From positions 19,764 through 83,763 of the forward strand of contig DJSB01000048.1 of NCBI GenBank assembly GCA_002437945.1: a DNA stretch of 64,000 bases, written 5' to 3'. The notes under the pieces are model-generated. The model searched no databases. It saw only the letters and a list, made by a program, of their open reading frames with translations, and had not been told where the DNA came from. Origin of the DNA: Christensenella sp. UBA6345. GTDB lineage: Bacteria > Bacillota > Clostridia > Christensenellales > UBA1242. Shown here piece by piece: positions 15,001-23,300 of this stretch. Positions within the stretch are counted from its first letter, which is position 1; each line of letters opens with the position of its first letter. The position numbers and the translations under genes were made by a program.

Positions 15001-16777
15001 CAACACCTGCGATTTTTACACGGCTATTTTCTGTATTTAAACTTTCAAATAATGTAACTGTAAATACTAATTCACTACCATTCTCGGCAGTAACTTTTAC
15101 TGTACATACACCAATGTCGCCAAGTGGAGATAAGTTAATTGCTGTACTTGATTGAGTATAAGTTAATAATTTACTTGCATCAACATCTCCATCTTTAACA
15201 AGTTCAACTTTTAATGTGCCAAAAGCACTTTGTTGTATACCATCAATTTTTAAAGGTCTTGATGTGTCTTTTTTAGTAACATCTAGAGCAAGTGATGGCT
15301 CGGTAGTACTTAATTCAAGTGTTTTGGTGTCAATATTAATAGGTATTTCTTTATACACTTTTGAATAAGAAACACTAGTTACAGTAAGTTTAATTGTGGT
15401 AGTAGGTGGTGTAGCAAATGTATGTGCTAGATAGTAGTCCATATTACTATCAATTGGAGTATTAAATGGAATAGCATTATGGAATCTGTCATACAATTGA
15501 ATATTATTAGCACCACTACTTAATGAAAGAACAACATCTTGGTTATTCATGATACCAGTTTCGTTAACAACATTGATTCTAAAACGAGTACCAAATACAC
15601 CAGAGTTTTCATTATAGTTAGCATATAGTCTTATTTCTTCTAATGCTTTATTATCTGTACCATTGGTAATATTAATTTCTGTAGGGAATGATTCGCATCT
15701 AATATTTAAAGTAATTGTCTGTCTAAATGGTTCATAACCTGGGAAATCAGCACGTTCGATTATAAATGTAATTTGGGTTTTACCTTTGCCAATTGCTTTA
15801 ATATCAAAAGAATTTAGTTTATTAAGTGTTTTGTCTATCTGAACAATATTATTAATTACATTATCGTCATCTACAATAGTACCATCATCTTTCAATCCTT
15901 TAACTGTTACTTTGTAGTTGTTATTTTCGCTAGCGTTATTGTTAAAGTTGAAATATATAGTTTTTGAATATGAATCAGCAGCATTGGTTGCCATGATTAA
16001 ATCAAATTCGCCATCGCTGTTTTTGTCCAATGCTATATCATCATCTGACATATCAGGAGTACGATTATCGTACATTAATGTAATATTATTTTTAGGAACT
16101 ATGGTTACAACTTTTGCATTAACAAATGAAGTAGTCAATTCTGGGTTAACGGTAGATTTGGCTCTGATTTGAAAACTTGATAAAGTAACATCGTTAGGAA
16201 CAGTTAAGTATTGCCCTTCAGTAACTACTTTAATTAATTCGTTAGGTTGGTCACCATTACTTAATTCAAGTTGAATACCATTTTGGTTAGTGCCACTAGG
16301 ATTGAAAGTGATAAATTTAGAAATATCAGTTTTTTCACCTTTTAGCACTGGGATTGTTTCTTGATTAAAAGATAAAGATGTGATAGGTCTGGTTACTCTA
16401 ACGTTAACTTCTTTACTTAAATTACCTTCTTTAGTCATAACGGTAATAGTAATAGGTCCACCTTGACGTGTTGCTTTAAAGTAAGCAGTACTTACACCAT
16501 TTTTAACCTGTGGCTTATCGTCCACTACTTCAATAAAGTTGTTAACAGGCATGGAAAAAGACACTGCACCATCATACCCTTTTGGCATCTTTGAAACGGA
16601 AGCAGTGATAGAGAAGACATTTTCTTCTACATTGTCTGATAAGACAACTTCAATGTCTGTATTATCAACATCTAATTTAAGTCCTTTGTACTTATCCTTA
16701 CTACAGCCAGTAAATATTGCAACTGTACTTATAAGAATTAAAGTAAACACAATCAATTTTTTTCGTATGTAACCCAT
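1..16777 (-). CDS. Giant GLUG/Ig-like surface lipoprotein (3' end beyond window)
   Basis: Open reading frame of at least 5592 codons that starts in the window and leaves it at position 1. I checked the frame at several points (about 14173, 7771, 3448 and 118) and it stays consistent. The start chosen is the ATG at 16777 with AAGG about 9 nt upstream; an in-frame ATG at 16786 overlaps that ribosome site. The N-terminus is a lipoprotein signal (IFTGC, Cys25). Rough order: Ig-like beta-sandwich region (residues 30-1010), GLUG-type beta-helix block (1010-1865), second Ig-like region (1865-2980), then a long GLUG block to the edge. A typical GLUG unit is IGGLIGYSGNGSINTCTING near 3380-3445. Residues 869-899 carry a CxxC-X23-CxxC motif. 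The architecture parallels the neighbouring giant at 17394-35369, so the two are probably tandem paralogues. Function is inferred as adhesion or surface structure; nothing enzymatic was recognised. Confidence 0.9.
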   Translation of the reverse strand, partial: MGYIRKKLIVFTLILISTVAIFTGCSKDKYKGLKLDVDNTDIEVVLSDNVEENVFSITASVSKMPKGYDGAVSFSMPVNNFIEVVDDKPQVKNGVSTAYFKATRQGGPITITVMTKEGNLSKEVNVRVTRPITSLSFNQETIPVLKGEKTDISKFITFNPSGTNQNGIQLELSNGDQPNELIKVVTEGQYLTVPNDVTLSSFQIRAKSTVNPELTTSFVNAKVVTIVPKNNITLMYDNRTPDMSDDDIALDKNSDGEFDLIMATNAADSYSKTIYFNFNNNASENNNYKVTVKGLKDDGTIVDDDNVINNIVQIDKTLNKLNSFDIKAIGKGKTQITFIIERADFPGYEPFRQTITLNIRCESFPTEINITNGTDNKALEEIRLYANYNENSGVFGTRFRINVVNETGIMNNQDVVLSLSSGANNIQLYDRFHNAIPFNTPIDSNMDYYLAHTFATPPTTTIKLTVTSVSYSKVYKEIPINIDTKTLELSTTEPSLALDVTKKDTSRPLKIDGIQQSAFGTLKVELVKDGDVDASKLLTYTQSSTAINLSPLGDIGVCTVKVTAENGSELVFTVTLFESLNTENSRVKIAGVELQGSEEKNGQIPSITVRNGLNIPVTFIINNKVYNDLDKTGLEHIISTTDSRVVKVPNYRSIETQNIAGKSTIEVMITGYNEFGEKNKTLYFLVEINVTIPLSDFSSNNPEVTTLYDRSGLISTQEENAYGKYTIKLYSSPINASYTKMKWKCVDNYGETLEPQTSISNWDGEFYEYDKSQGATVIQYSNSEYTIIVRIIDLASAEVECYFNSATNKDYLTFRLIAKVEQSFVNEDGVQISAPKETSVRFVVNKVVKVSDYIFTNIASISNEDVLQCITCGHKVERSSITEDADFSQPQVELTCPVCGKKTTHKVIRSGYSLIEYDERDLNYANGQYNNPEAQVKVVDFDILPKNALNKNLAAECSDPALTVNVDNTNRKINITINSQLMTDNMAIIKVYALDNVDNMGSYTSYKEIKIKVNDGKTKATAYNIYTVEDLKRINSSLNSYYVLRNNIMLTDDWMPIGYVNGIVNKFTGYLSGHYEEVENDTLIFAADYSINNLRIHNDNIDYFGLFAYLGENAVIERLTINNFKIKANITRQVNIFAGALAGYSEGTIENVVVNDGSGIANITGDYYVNSSKEEPNNGIFITGSTDTSENSFYFVGGVVGFLNNTSRYSLNTSMKINGEGRNTTNGLDYKAIDTTSNYRITSNEIQKLQERAVRSYRYCGENNSDAASQMFDVTSTALINVSVKSNNIAYIGGMVGFNNRAYIHNANDNETLTNSTHVITSINSSLPEEQKINSMYASFGGVVGFNAGIVAGVTAKADIIGDYKDRQEEYYMSNVGGIVGYNTGVVKDNVSFPLLRGFTNIGGIVGKSETGIVHIVSNPDDTTKYHFVNGIGNSTSEENAKFQENFVDFNKNFKIYLENFETLSLTKSEIRQLLNSLSIDTNNVDDYVNAIGEHDDNATFAIIRITYHDLILGKSSLVSTEYDFRLGNDKGNGFTQSYYSQSITSGLAKSLSLVGTNLILNNQVQMLKLNTIDDEYKTAIIGFNGVGGVIGTYNGLVVVDSDLRIKNIYYNSDNPSSSTNVFTSVYNYISYSPISYNSVYSYNNDPITPYNVSGYGTGYYGDIIVSDAHTKSLTNDNRNFAGGIVGILNSGVVTDAQAFVDIQGHLAGLGGVVGQTKGIVQINNTSFIGTLYNNDIDKVENKATPATGGIVGDALSASNTFALIGDYISGASAKTIYSYAASQLSAMYPTAYYGDIDISLDAQKENVSQFKFINRYYNNITNSYFMAMSKYGYITTKQIPTKPDSSDTTKSSYDTTSKDNYALASGYVGEGEKQVEIKYYDRLGESKVTETVSVDMIKVNQVATAITNESDKQNQAIDLKSQISYSFNSTENNIDSILSAYIVTSGNDKNGDGLIDETDGNKLTYIQRENQLETDNRHWYINSEVNNGLPVLFGIPRVVRLNNDDYSYRVNLLVNFPPKQINIEHIKDGVRTFIASLNDNEQNKLYSIISYYELADENYVATENGQSINFGSDTKVRLLPDDEVKLINDIKSKNRYNLSDILKVSTVPSFINSNSVKITSSNTNVLSIEMNYDNTYSFVARGAGNSTLTISSAYDSDLTHVVPINVINTINKIGLTYASSGVNTTITNNKEIIIPKSTLEYPSNVAIKSNVYGNYEYKGNNVTKTFSLESNMDGGVRYYFARLDSSNNPIVKFAKDSVSNYDFISKSTAITVNDKIRKEETIGDNVVYYFDVPSTMEAKFASTETFKNVSFVAVPYVNVYDGNRLIGTSTIVDVTSNDFVLRNYRNMVSVFNVTFSDVNWALNSSVSSLTINPSTEMSFKIDIRTEKSFEELYLTYYDSDNIERTIPVSKAFGDNNKDKKILIGDIALRCTNIPKQTVNGYLSYYFDIYIDYDSKSNISQSYVKNLTFFVAKFNTSDSIIVSENGYVTNDLTDYMDNNLKAVIPVAVNPQPVNDIVLKHYPNSEVSVSYDDNNNKITNVNLNEIAYDNIIPGHVGILKAYISPEYAAYDRLEISSSVDANTVVQLEQMLANARETDYGIIYNGTYQTLLTDIIRIDNGIVLQKKSYINQNKETKYNGYIYIRTLINSFVTEANSFTLTVRAYKDGVVDPVKVKSIKLDVQSPPSLSITIDGETRGVVARGTEHEITVQTNNFDGVVNFDESYMYYYGSNDQEIRVGAYKTDFEVIYRNNKYYLYTNLNTSTKYKIALIGKVSKKINGETIIFTSNVDVRITDFLIEEITVDNVFDGYMMGIFNQPYKLIVRVNKAKYNSEIAESVKLKIAQIEAQFSKATYKDTNNGQVLASPYIWRTVDTSVIDGDSRYAKIPDANESNSDKIIANSFTIGARNDGDFGETVYTVQNTKFGSNDRLAAVVKFAYGSQDPKDKKGEVQLIPITSDSTIDTTDSSYYIIKEEICEFTFNFHRERDEDAPDPISTVEELINMEDGVDYILVNDLTLKDWTPLRSDLKINSLDGNGYVLKLESFNLDSYDESADLIEEANIGIFSRINAGTTIKNLIIEIAPTSDHIASESASYDSKYVDLYVDARAYKNVTFGILAAENAGLITNVQVTYNATELINQRVQLTGETLPTSTKTNYYSSRDLSVVRIETTTTIETQTHYMAGLVAKNLDEGDSIGTITNSSIDDISISGVGYVSGFVVENAGKISSSYFKGGNIINRVAENYNESATSGFVIYNNSTNSAIQYSYVQGRVGEGNNPEGQINSSNFPDKTGLEKDIKSSFAGYNYIHSNDPKNKPNDNVVSLRAMNAVISTKTKASAFVFENDAVVSNSYANIMVNGVDSSGFVFRNKSKGTISSCYSLSSVKTNDYSSSPFTGVSEQSTYNNDNPTGYSDTHYLKIGSAVEDSDLERQYPDNFLDTDEPATAIGSTQLFEYNTFQSYAFNTDFEKNSVDKVTRAVWFMPSLNLSTDLAKKLKHSSYIAKRPELVAANMKTISVRVWTGTSQSEKNQYEYKSSPIGSDISNPKLIKSAEEFNKYFNQEMTVDVKNKSYAVRLISDIAFNSTDLTATTYTTQYSGDLDGNGMTINELRVVCDTDFESDDAQEEINYLGLFGQIVTEPIDTMTSRRGVVRNLNLVVDDVRGSKVKYVGALAGSIENADVFNINITGKSDSAFIQGQNVVGGLAGLVIGDSQIVNITNTVNVQSAYFSSSNIFSSKNPVANKGTFNIYDRAIPVLELGQTKKDQEPVKDDGIANTNVRVVSYAGGVIGILDVDSGSNSQSKQSLFNANARKLKVHGNIRIDGEIVGGVVGLNGYTSTISDATFIIDEDVTPKLRGTRISGGIVGENRGTLQRSYIAHTKTIQDKIDAEYKKGVSVSTANPIIYSSELNYNDLFARNANYIGGVIGFNNAGTVSDSYSRINVINLNSMYAGGFTGLDISGSYESIYVTSSVKGYYSAGGLIGLATKTASESVNDPTDSGMSSTRFAMGKMNDYLFFNTSTELTDSNGSQVDLKYSESKSSIPSSNLYNIGATSRGVLTNSIISLRKVVAINIWRKEDTNIVRKNSSQSSIGDNSYIGGFIGTLLYYVKDSSALTVGGIISAAENYYPQYQYTTNKYQSGEEITNVMSEVGLVVAGLTGDPKDGYSGNDDSSKAQFADDRRLNNNSFKNAGDFGYDEQKFETASAGSKKFTYKYNRYSRRQNISSARTYKELITSLTIIDEEENAIIKSNTYGIYKSGVIDRKNDNITVPLNYESWTTNRWTGIRRETAADNATVFPYLEAKPEKTVIEVDTVEKLKLMSDFRNAEFVLMNDIDLNDEEWTPIGSVASPFRGSLYSSKDANGVYNNFKIKNLKISQVGNEVYYGLLGYTSDASFHHFGLEKVDINVSSSNLNKENDIYNNPLFIGSLVGYSDAGTKIENVNVSNVTITSKTAGAIGGLIGYSGNGSINTCTINGLQINVQGIGDISKAGDNIDKTLAYGGLAGMITASASSKYIIANSKLSRGKVGNSEIINTIPIINIDIDKGGILQQYLNNISNKSFDVGGLAGRINDSTSMANNISSNEVTIKLNVELDFANDINSIINNINIGSLAGYANKIRLTNDGGNINKLINSDEKEEKDVVVINNYKGTFNYGGAIGKLVGETLSDDAINKQVSALYAFGKIVDITINGDSDNLINNIGGAIGYVENCTLSNIYVGSSKITYNAKIINGTNNIGGAIGNVNNCQTINRVYVDGNYTINHNSETINSVYDNIGGAFGKVFMAQNVNDAYEINQVVSSVNITTNIDITGNPKPTEYVVGGLIGKLYNGIVSESVATGNIAGTCTGSKINYVGGLVGNIDLNQTLNGVKNNIVKVIKSYSTTDIDLGKIFSTGSSNFAGLIVGNITFNKDNINSKVELSNNYSIGKFLYSVENKLAYADRENKGGFIGGFTTDLPLAYISNVKNLLFYNNIYNKDFVPYGNNYGDGYSTEELLFSGENIPFKSLKFNNEFINKEVWTIINQYSYPQLTWLNKTEESIAGINIAHADGIAINLQKLGTKVNPQILDSNITNINTNITNETYIVDSTKSISGIKLTNAQIYINPNKSDLISALSIDSIDSHSLLYGLTYNNTGNYLINNNSGMVINTSINSKLININKGIVYQTTIKNPGASTEFYIVNENIQTGIIDSMSINQQNITAKSKLVSDNKGYMFRSLSKDSNVSLSSDSDNGGNNYISSYKVVSDGNNTTYTYYDGSAISYEVIRDANGSIKCNDKVVVKNGKFDLGSLTSKNNSYTANPLSHDGFDMINDWVVINSTEEKLNYSIPMLRYELADNNDSYRTNYYGDISSDYIWANKTSQNEITELAGIVKNNNKIYIVNDKNNAEDNKNSTISMSDLIKMTNIGYIENNAIDYQLATGSEKYNNSSKYFNFNYSETTDTDSRISKVSTYKYNFGVRTHYNRMVVNSEGKEFWLAEDIKLNGKLWTPVGVGYESFGIELPESNKNDEISYTSSSVHGIEYPFRGSIQGTGKTISGATVVESNRNVGIFGTVKSTSFAKNLFIKDSNFISVSENGFAVAGSIAGRAIVGSTNQAQSQLTYSVVEYIGTE
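59..7830 (-). repeat. GLUG-type beta-helix repeats, distal block of first giant lipoprotein
   Basis: The coding strand repeatedly encodes units of the form (I/V)GG(L/I)(V/I)G-x-(N/S)-x-G-x-I-x-N-(S/C), the GLUG signature seen in clostridial surface proteins. The block opens near 7800 with the usual lead-in (a TVEELINM-like segment, then YILVNDL, then LDGNGYVLKL) and re-opens near 3880 with TVEKLKLMSDF and FVLMNDIDL. At the DNA level this appears as recurring accaccaat- and aataccacc-like words. The repeats diverge at DNA level, so this is protein-level repetition and not recent duplication. Confidence 0.75.
11180..13740 (-). repeat. GLUG-type beta-helix repeats, proximal block of first giant lipoprotein
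   Basis: This block begins near 13740 with YTVEDLKRINS and YYVLRNNIML, then a FGLFAYLGENAVIERL segment, and continues through many GG(V/L)VG-type units to about 11180. It sits between two Ig-like regions. The fold (right-handed beta-helix) is inferred from the known behaviour of GLUG-type sequences; boundaries are approximate. Confidence 0.7.
14081..14173 (-). other. Zinc-ribbon-like motif CxxC-X23-CxxC within the first giant lipoprotein
   Basis: In the lipoprotein reading frame, residues 869-875 read CITCGHK and 896-902 read CPVCGKK. Two CxxCG knuckles separated by 23 residues are the classic spacing style of a zinc ribbon. I confirmed the codon phase against both the start codon and downstream sequence. 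The motif lies in an Ig-like region predicted to be outside the cell. Confidence 0.75.
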
Positions 16778-16879
16778 GGTTTTCATCCTTAAAATTTAAT
16801 ATAGTTTTTGTTAATTTTTATCTTTTAATGCAATTATATTAAATATATAATTATATATAATATAATTACTCCTAGCAAT

Positions 16880-16909
16880 ATTATATATTTTATATCTACT
16901 ATTAGTCAA
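16880..16909 (-). promoter_or_regulatory. Sigma-A promoter of the first giant lipoprotein gene
   Basis: On the minus strand there is TTGACT (16909-16904), an 18-bp spacer and a perfect TATAAT (16885-16880), about 103 nt upstream of the ATG at 16777. Predicted initiation is near 16872, giving an AT-rich leader of about 95 nt. This supports the gene being transcribed separately from the upstream giant gene. Confidence 0.75.
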
Positions 16910-17355
16910 ATATAATACTATAATAATCCTAAATATTGCGGATTTTTTAAATAAAATTTTTTATCAATTTTAATATAAAAATACAACAAAATTGTTAACA
17001 TTTTTATTTATATCAACATAAAAAATAGTCAAAAAACACTTAAATTTTTTAACAACAACAATACAAATTTTTTAAAAAAATAAGTAAAATTTAACATTAA
17101 AAATAGCATAAAAATACAACAAAAAATCAATAAAATTTTAATAAAAATAATATGTGTATTCGTATTATTTTTAGTTAATAAAACACACTCTTTCAATGCG
17201 GGGAAAAAGAATAAAAACACAAATAAAAATCAGTAAAATAATGCTTAAACAGCATATAATTTTACTTAAAAATAGTGTGATTTTTAACAGTATAATTTTT
17301 ATTAAATATTTTTGATTTTAATTAAATATTTTAGTATTTAACAATATTAATAGAA
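16910..17355. other. AT-rich intergenic region between the two giant genes
   Basis: About 450 bp of extremely AT-rich sequence with long A and T runs. A 63-codon frame at 17029-17220 is mostly Phe, Leu, Lys and Asn codons with no ribosome site and is not considered a gene. No RNA gene, inverted repeat or mobile element was recognised apart from the promoter and terminator at its ends. Confidence 0.6.
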
Positions 17356-17394
17356 GCAATAAAAAAGTGCGTAAAATACGCACTTTTTTATTGC
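17356..17394 (-). terminator. Perfect 18-bp hairpin terminator after the second giant gene
   Basis: GCAATAAAAAAGTGCGTA (17356-17373) is the exact reverse complement of 17377-17394, with a 3-nt AAA loop. The transcript shows a GC-containing core (GTGCGTA/TACGCAC) followed by a U run inside the stem, typical of an intrinsic terminator. The last base of the stop codon (TAG, 17396-17394) is the outermost base of the hairpin, so termination follows immediately after translation ends. Confidence 0.85.
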
Positions 17395-20300
17395 TAAATT
17401 TTAAAAATCGTACCGCTCCAGTAAGTTGCAGGGAACTTTCCAAAAGTACCACCAGCATCATAATTTTGAGTGTCTGATTTATATTCTTTTGCATCAAAAT
17501 AACTATTACCAAAATCAATACTCATACCTGGATATGCAGTCATCTTTAATGCATTATAATAATCACCATATTTATCATGTTTGTAGTATTTATACAAACC
17601 ATAATAATAGTAATCATCTTTTGCCATTTCTACTTTTTTAGCATACGATGAATCCCATTTTGATAACTCGCCTAAATATTGCAAAGCGTCAATATTTTTT
17701 GATGCGGCATCATTAGTATATTCATTTAAGTCGGAATCAAAACCATTAATCTCATTATAAATGCTAGAATCATATTTATAATAATTAACATCACCATACA
17801 AAAGTGCTTGAGAAGTTGTATTACCATACAATTTTAGTTTTCTAACACCTTTTTTAATTTCTCTTGCAACAGTATTAGTATCTCTTTTAAATGCCACATA
17901 TACTGTTGAACTAGTGATTCGAAGCCTATAAATTCGATATTCATCTATTAAATTATTAAATTGAGAACTGCTACTTGAGTATGTAGAAGTTACATTTGTA
18001 CCATATTTAGCACCAGTAATAAATCCAAATAATGGTTTAAATGCATTTTTACCTGCAATTTTTGTATTAGACCCCAATTTAGTTTCTATGCCACCATATT
18101 CAATTGCAACCGCATTATCAATTTCACTACATTCTAGAATATTACTTGCACCTCTACCACCAAGACCAAAGTATGAATTAAAGTCATTATTAGTCCAACC
18201 GTGATTTGCATTGGAAATACCCATTCTTAAAGAGTCACCCATATAACCAGTATCTTGGTCTATATCATCATTACTTAAATAATTAAATGTAGTCGATGCT
18301 ACGTAACAATTATAAATTGTACCTTGCGTACTTAATCCAGCAATACCACCAAATAGTCTATCTCCATTAATAGTTGAGCCATTAACTTCTACATTCCTAA
18401 TAGCACCGGTATTAATACCCGCAACACCGCCAACAGCAGTATTGAAATTATTAGTATTTTCCCCTATATTTGCACTAATATAAGATCTTATAGAGCCATA
18501 CCCTTGAATTGTACCTTTATTAAGTCCAACGACACCACCTAGAACAAAACGTCCATTAATCTTAACACTTTTAGCCGAACTACTCCAATTATAATTTCTA
18601 TCTGTAATAGAAATAATTGTATTTGCTTCGGCTATACCAGCAATACCACCTACACCATTATCACCTGTAAGTTCAACACCATTTATTGTGCAGTTTTGCA
18701 TAGTTCCGCCACTTAATAATCCAACAATACCACCAATAGCCGTATCAGCATTTAGTAATTTGTCTTTTACGCTATCTAATGTGTTGGAGTTTACTTTTGT
18801 TTCACCATTAGCAATAGAATCATATAATAATCTATTAGTATCTGAAATATATTTTGCAGTGATTTTTGTTTGATTACCAACTCTAATTTTTTCTATTTTG
18901 CTATTATCTAAACTGTTACCTACCAAACCACCGACATGTCTTTGACCATTGATAGTAACATCATTGATGTTATAGAAAATACCATCACCAATAATATTTC
19001 CATTTTTCATCTTACCAACCATACCGCCGACATCTTCACTACCTGTAATAGTAGAATCTCTAACAATAGAGTAATTGATGTCTTTATTGTTTACACCTAC
19101 TATTCCACCTACATTATTAGTATTTTTAGTTTCAATAGTAACGTTATCAACTATAACATTATTGATTATTCCATTATTTTGACCTGCTAAAGCACCTGTT
19201 TGTACATTGTTGGTATCAAATTTTAATACAAAATCGTAAAGTTTTAAGTTAGATACTGTAGAAGCAGATTCAATAATTGCAAACAAACCTACACTAGCAT
19301 TTTGGTTAGCACTAGTAATAGATAAATTTCTAATAATATGGTTCAAACCATTAAAGTTTTTCTTTAATGCAAAGTATGAATTGTAGTTTTTAGTTGTATT
19401 GTTTATTTCTCCATTGAAATTGATTTTACTCATATCAATGTTAGTTAACAATATAAATCCTTTAAATGATGAATTATCTTGATACGACGATAAAGCATTT
19501 AATTGTCCAGCATGAATAATTGGGAAATATCTCTTTTCAACTTCTACACCACTTAATTGTGACAAAATAGGAGAATAATCAGATCCATCAAAGTTAAGTA
19601 AAGTAATTACTTTATCTGCAGAATTAATAGTTGCATAACCAAAGTTATAGAACTCATCTTCATTAGAATTAACATCATATTTCCAACTACTTGGTACAAA
19701 TGTGGTAGCCAAAGCATATTTAAAGAATGTTCTAACAGAATCCGATGATTCTAACATAGTTTGTGTTTTAACAAATCTAATACCTGCACCATCATTAGAA
19801 GTTTTTACATCTTTTGAATCTAAATAGTCAACCTTATCGTTCTTAATACTCATGGCTTCGCCATCATAATAACATTTACGTATAGTGCCATCATTATTAG
19901 AAGCGAATACCGAACCCACATTAGCATTAATCTTACCAGCATAATAAGATGTCTCGATAACACCTTGGTTATCAACTACAAAACCTGAAATAATATTAGC
20001 ATTTCTTAAGAAAACTAAATCGCTTGAACTATTGATAATACTCATAGTTGAATAACAATCTTTTATAAATCCATCTGCAAAGTTGTTATTAACAAATCCA
20101 CTTAATTGATTATTACCGCCAGAAGCAAAATTAACACTATTTGCTACTATAAGTATAGTACTACCGCTTTGTACGATATTACCATGGTTGTTATATACGA
20201 ATGCTGAAACTGAATCACTAAATGTTACAGAAGTTGTATTAATAATGTTGTATGTAATACAGTTAACTATATTGCCATAGTTATTCTCTATTATCGCATA

Positions 20301-23300
20301 TTTATTATTTGAATTAGTGTAATCAAACAATACTTTGATATTAGAGATAAATCCATAGTTAGTAGATAGATTATCTAATTTAACAGTAGGAAGATTATTT
20401 CTATTATTAGTAGTAATTAATCCATTAAATGAACCATCAGAATCAATCTTAATAGTCTTTTCGTTAATTACATCGTTATTAAAGATATAGAAGTAATTAG
20501 GATTTAATATATAAGTATTAATATTAGATTTAGCAGTATTGAAATATATAGGATTTAGTTTAGAACCAACGCCTACACTACCATATTCATTATTATTACT
20601 TTCATTATTGTCATTACCGTTAGTTTCAATCAAATCATAAATCACTTTATTTATATCGATCTCTTCAACTTCACTATTGTTATCATTTTTAAATACAGTA
20701 GGCAAATTAGTACTATATTTTGAACCATCTGATTTTGATTTAGTAGCAAATTGCACATCTAATGTTCCACTATCACAAACAAAGTATTTAGATAGTTTCT
20801 TATTAAGAACAGGTACTAATTGTGCATAAGGTATTCCACCAGATTGGGTCGTAGTATCGTTGTTTGCGATTACTACAGCACCATTAGATTGCGCACTATT
20901 GTTAGTAAAGTTAGAGTAAGGCATAAATTCTAGGACAAAATATACATTACGTGCTTGTGTATTAGCATAAGCAATACCATTAATACCCTTATTATCTTGG
21001 TTTTTAACACCCAACTGTACTGTTTTGTCTGTAGTATACAATAGTCTTGCTAAAGTATAACCACCTTCATAATTACTACCATCTCCTTCCATTTTACCAG
21101 CGACACCACCTACCAATCTATTCTGATCAGCACTAGGTTTAGCATCTACATACTCTTTTGCACCAGTTTTCATAGCAATAATATTTATATCAGCAAAGTT
21201 GATGAATTTAGTTAATATTAATGAATTTTGACTTGAATTTGTTTCGGAAGTACCCATAATTCCACCAATATTATATGATGATGGGTCACTTTCTTTTAAT
21301 TGTATTTCTCCAACATTATAAATGGCTTCATACTTACCACCCATAGCACGGCCTACAATACCACCTATATATTTATTGGATTTTTTATTGTTATCAATAT
21401 TAATTGCACCGATATTATATACTTTAAACAAACCACTTGAATCAGAATTGTTAGTTAGTTGTCCTACAACGCCGCCCACAATGATATTAGATAAACTACT
21501 TTCATTGACTGTATCACTATTGTAAGTAACCTTAATAGGTAATGCGTTAGAAGAAACTAATTTACTATTTCTATTGCCACCTATAATTGTATTAATACCA
21601 CTACCAACAATACCACCTATGGTATAAGTATTGGCTTTATCTCCGATGTTTTTAATATTTACTTTCATTGAAGTTGTGGTACTTATTATAGAACGATTGG
21701 TTTCTACTACTTTATTATTATCTTTAGTAGTTTCTTCGTTATATACATATTCATTAACATTAATATCTTGTAGGTTACTGTTAATTGCACGTCCAACTGC
21801 GCCACCTATATTAGCACTATAATTTTCACTAACAGTTGTAGAACCAAATTCAATATTACCACCAACATATACAGTAGATAATTGGCTATTATTCATATTA
21901 CCAATCATACCGCCATAATTAATACTTGCAGAAGTATTGGCAGATGCATTGCTATAAACAACAATAATATTGTTAATATCTTGTTTATTTAATTGTTCAA
22001 CATTAATATTTTCAATTGTAGAACCAGAAGTACTACCAAACAATGAACCAATATTAATTTCTGTATTTATTGTATCACTAACAACAATCTTTTTATTATT
22101 GCCAGTATTAGCCACAATGTTTATTCCATTACCAGTAGTACGTATAGACTCACCTACAAATCCACCAATATTAAGTTTGGCAATATTAGAAGATATTGAA
22201 CCTGTAGTCTTATTATTAAGAATAATATTACCAGCAAGATCAGTGGTATCCAAAACAACATTGTTAATAGATGTATCAACACTTCTTCCGAATGCTAATC
22301 CCATACTCATCAAATTAATTTTATGAGATATTGTATTATCACCTTTATTAATAATCTTTATTGTAGAATTGTTAAACGAACATGTATCTACAATATTAGC
22401 AATAAATCCATAATAATCTACAGTATCTATTTCAAGATCTTCTTCTATAGTTATCTCAAAATCAATATTACTAAATGAAGCATTCTTTAATGATTTAAAT
22501 ATACTACTATCAAAAGTATTTACTTTGAATTTAAGAGTACTATTCTTATTATCTTTTTGAATACCAATCATAGTACCTTCAAATGGTTTAACTAATTGGC
22601 TAGATATATTGATAGTATTATTATTTGCACCATCTATTAAGAAGAATTGGTTACGAGTTGAAGTTTGTTTAATTATTTTTTCATCATACTCACCATCTGT
22701 AGTTATAGTTACAAAGTTAGAGAATATACCAATAATGTATTCTGGGAAATCTTCATTTATACGCCAAATCTTACTACCAGAAGCAGGATCTACTTTGTCT
22801 AAAGTTAAAGTATCCCAAATATACATATTAAATAATGATTTATTAGAATTTTTACCTAGTATTGTAGATAATTTTAATTGATCACCTACATATGTACTAG
22901 CATTCCTTAACTTTGCATCATAATATGGCGTGTAATTATCAACAGTTGTTTCTAGAGTCTGTCCATCAAAACTTGGAGTATAGTAGTGATTAGAATCATT
23001 AGTATCATCATAATTTACAATTGCTTTCTTATCATGTGAATCATAACCGACATAATAAATATTGTTCTTTAATATATTAGCATCATTGAATGTAGTAGAA
23101 ATAACTGTACTAAAGTTAAATTTAACATTAGAAGGTTTATTGTAGTCTTTAAAAGCAGACTCTGATAATCCAATTAATTGTGTCCTACGTCCAAGAGTTA
23201 CTGCACCCTTTCCTTCAAATTTAACACCATTATCATCATATTCACCTGATACATAGTTAGTGCCATCTTGTTGTTTGTTTACATAGCCAATCAATGAACC

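Noticed and set aside
17029..17220. 63-codon frame in the intergenic region
   Set aside because: Composition is dictated by A and T runs, no ribosome site, no recognisable domain.
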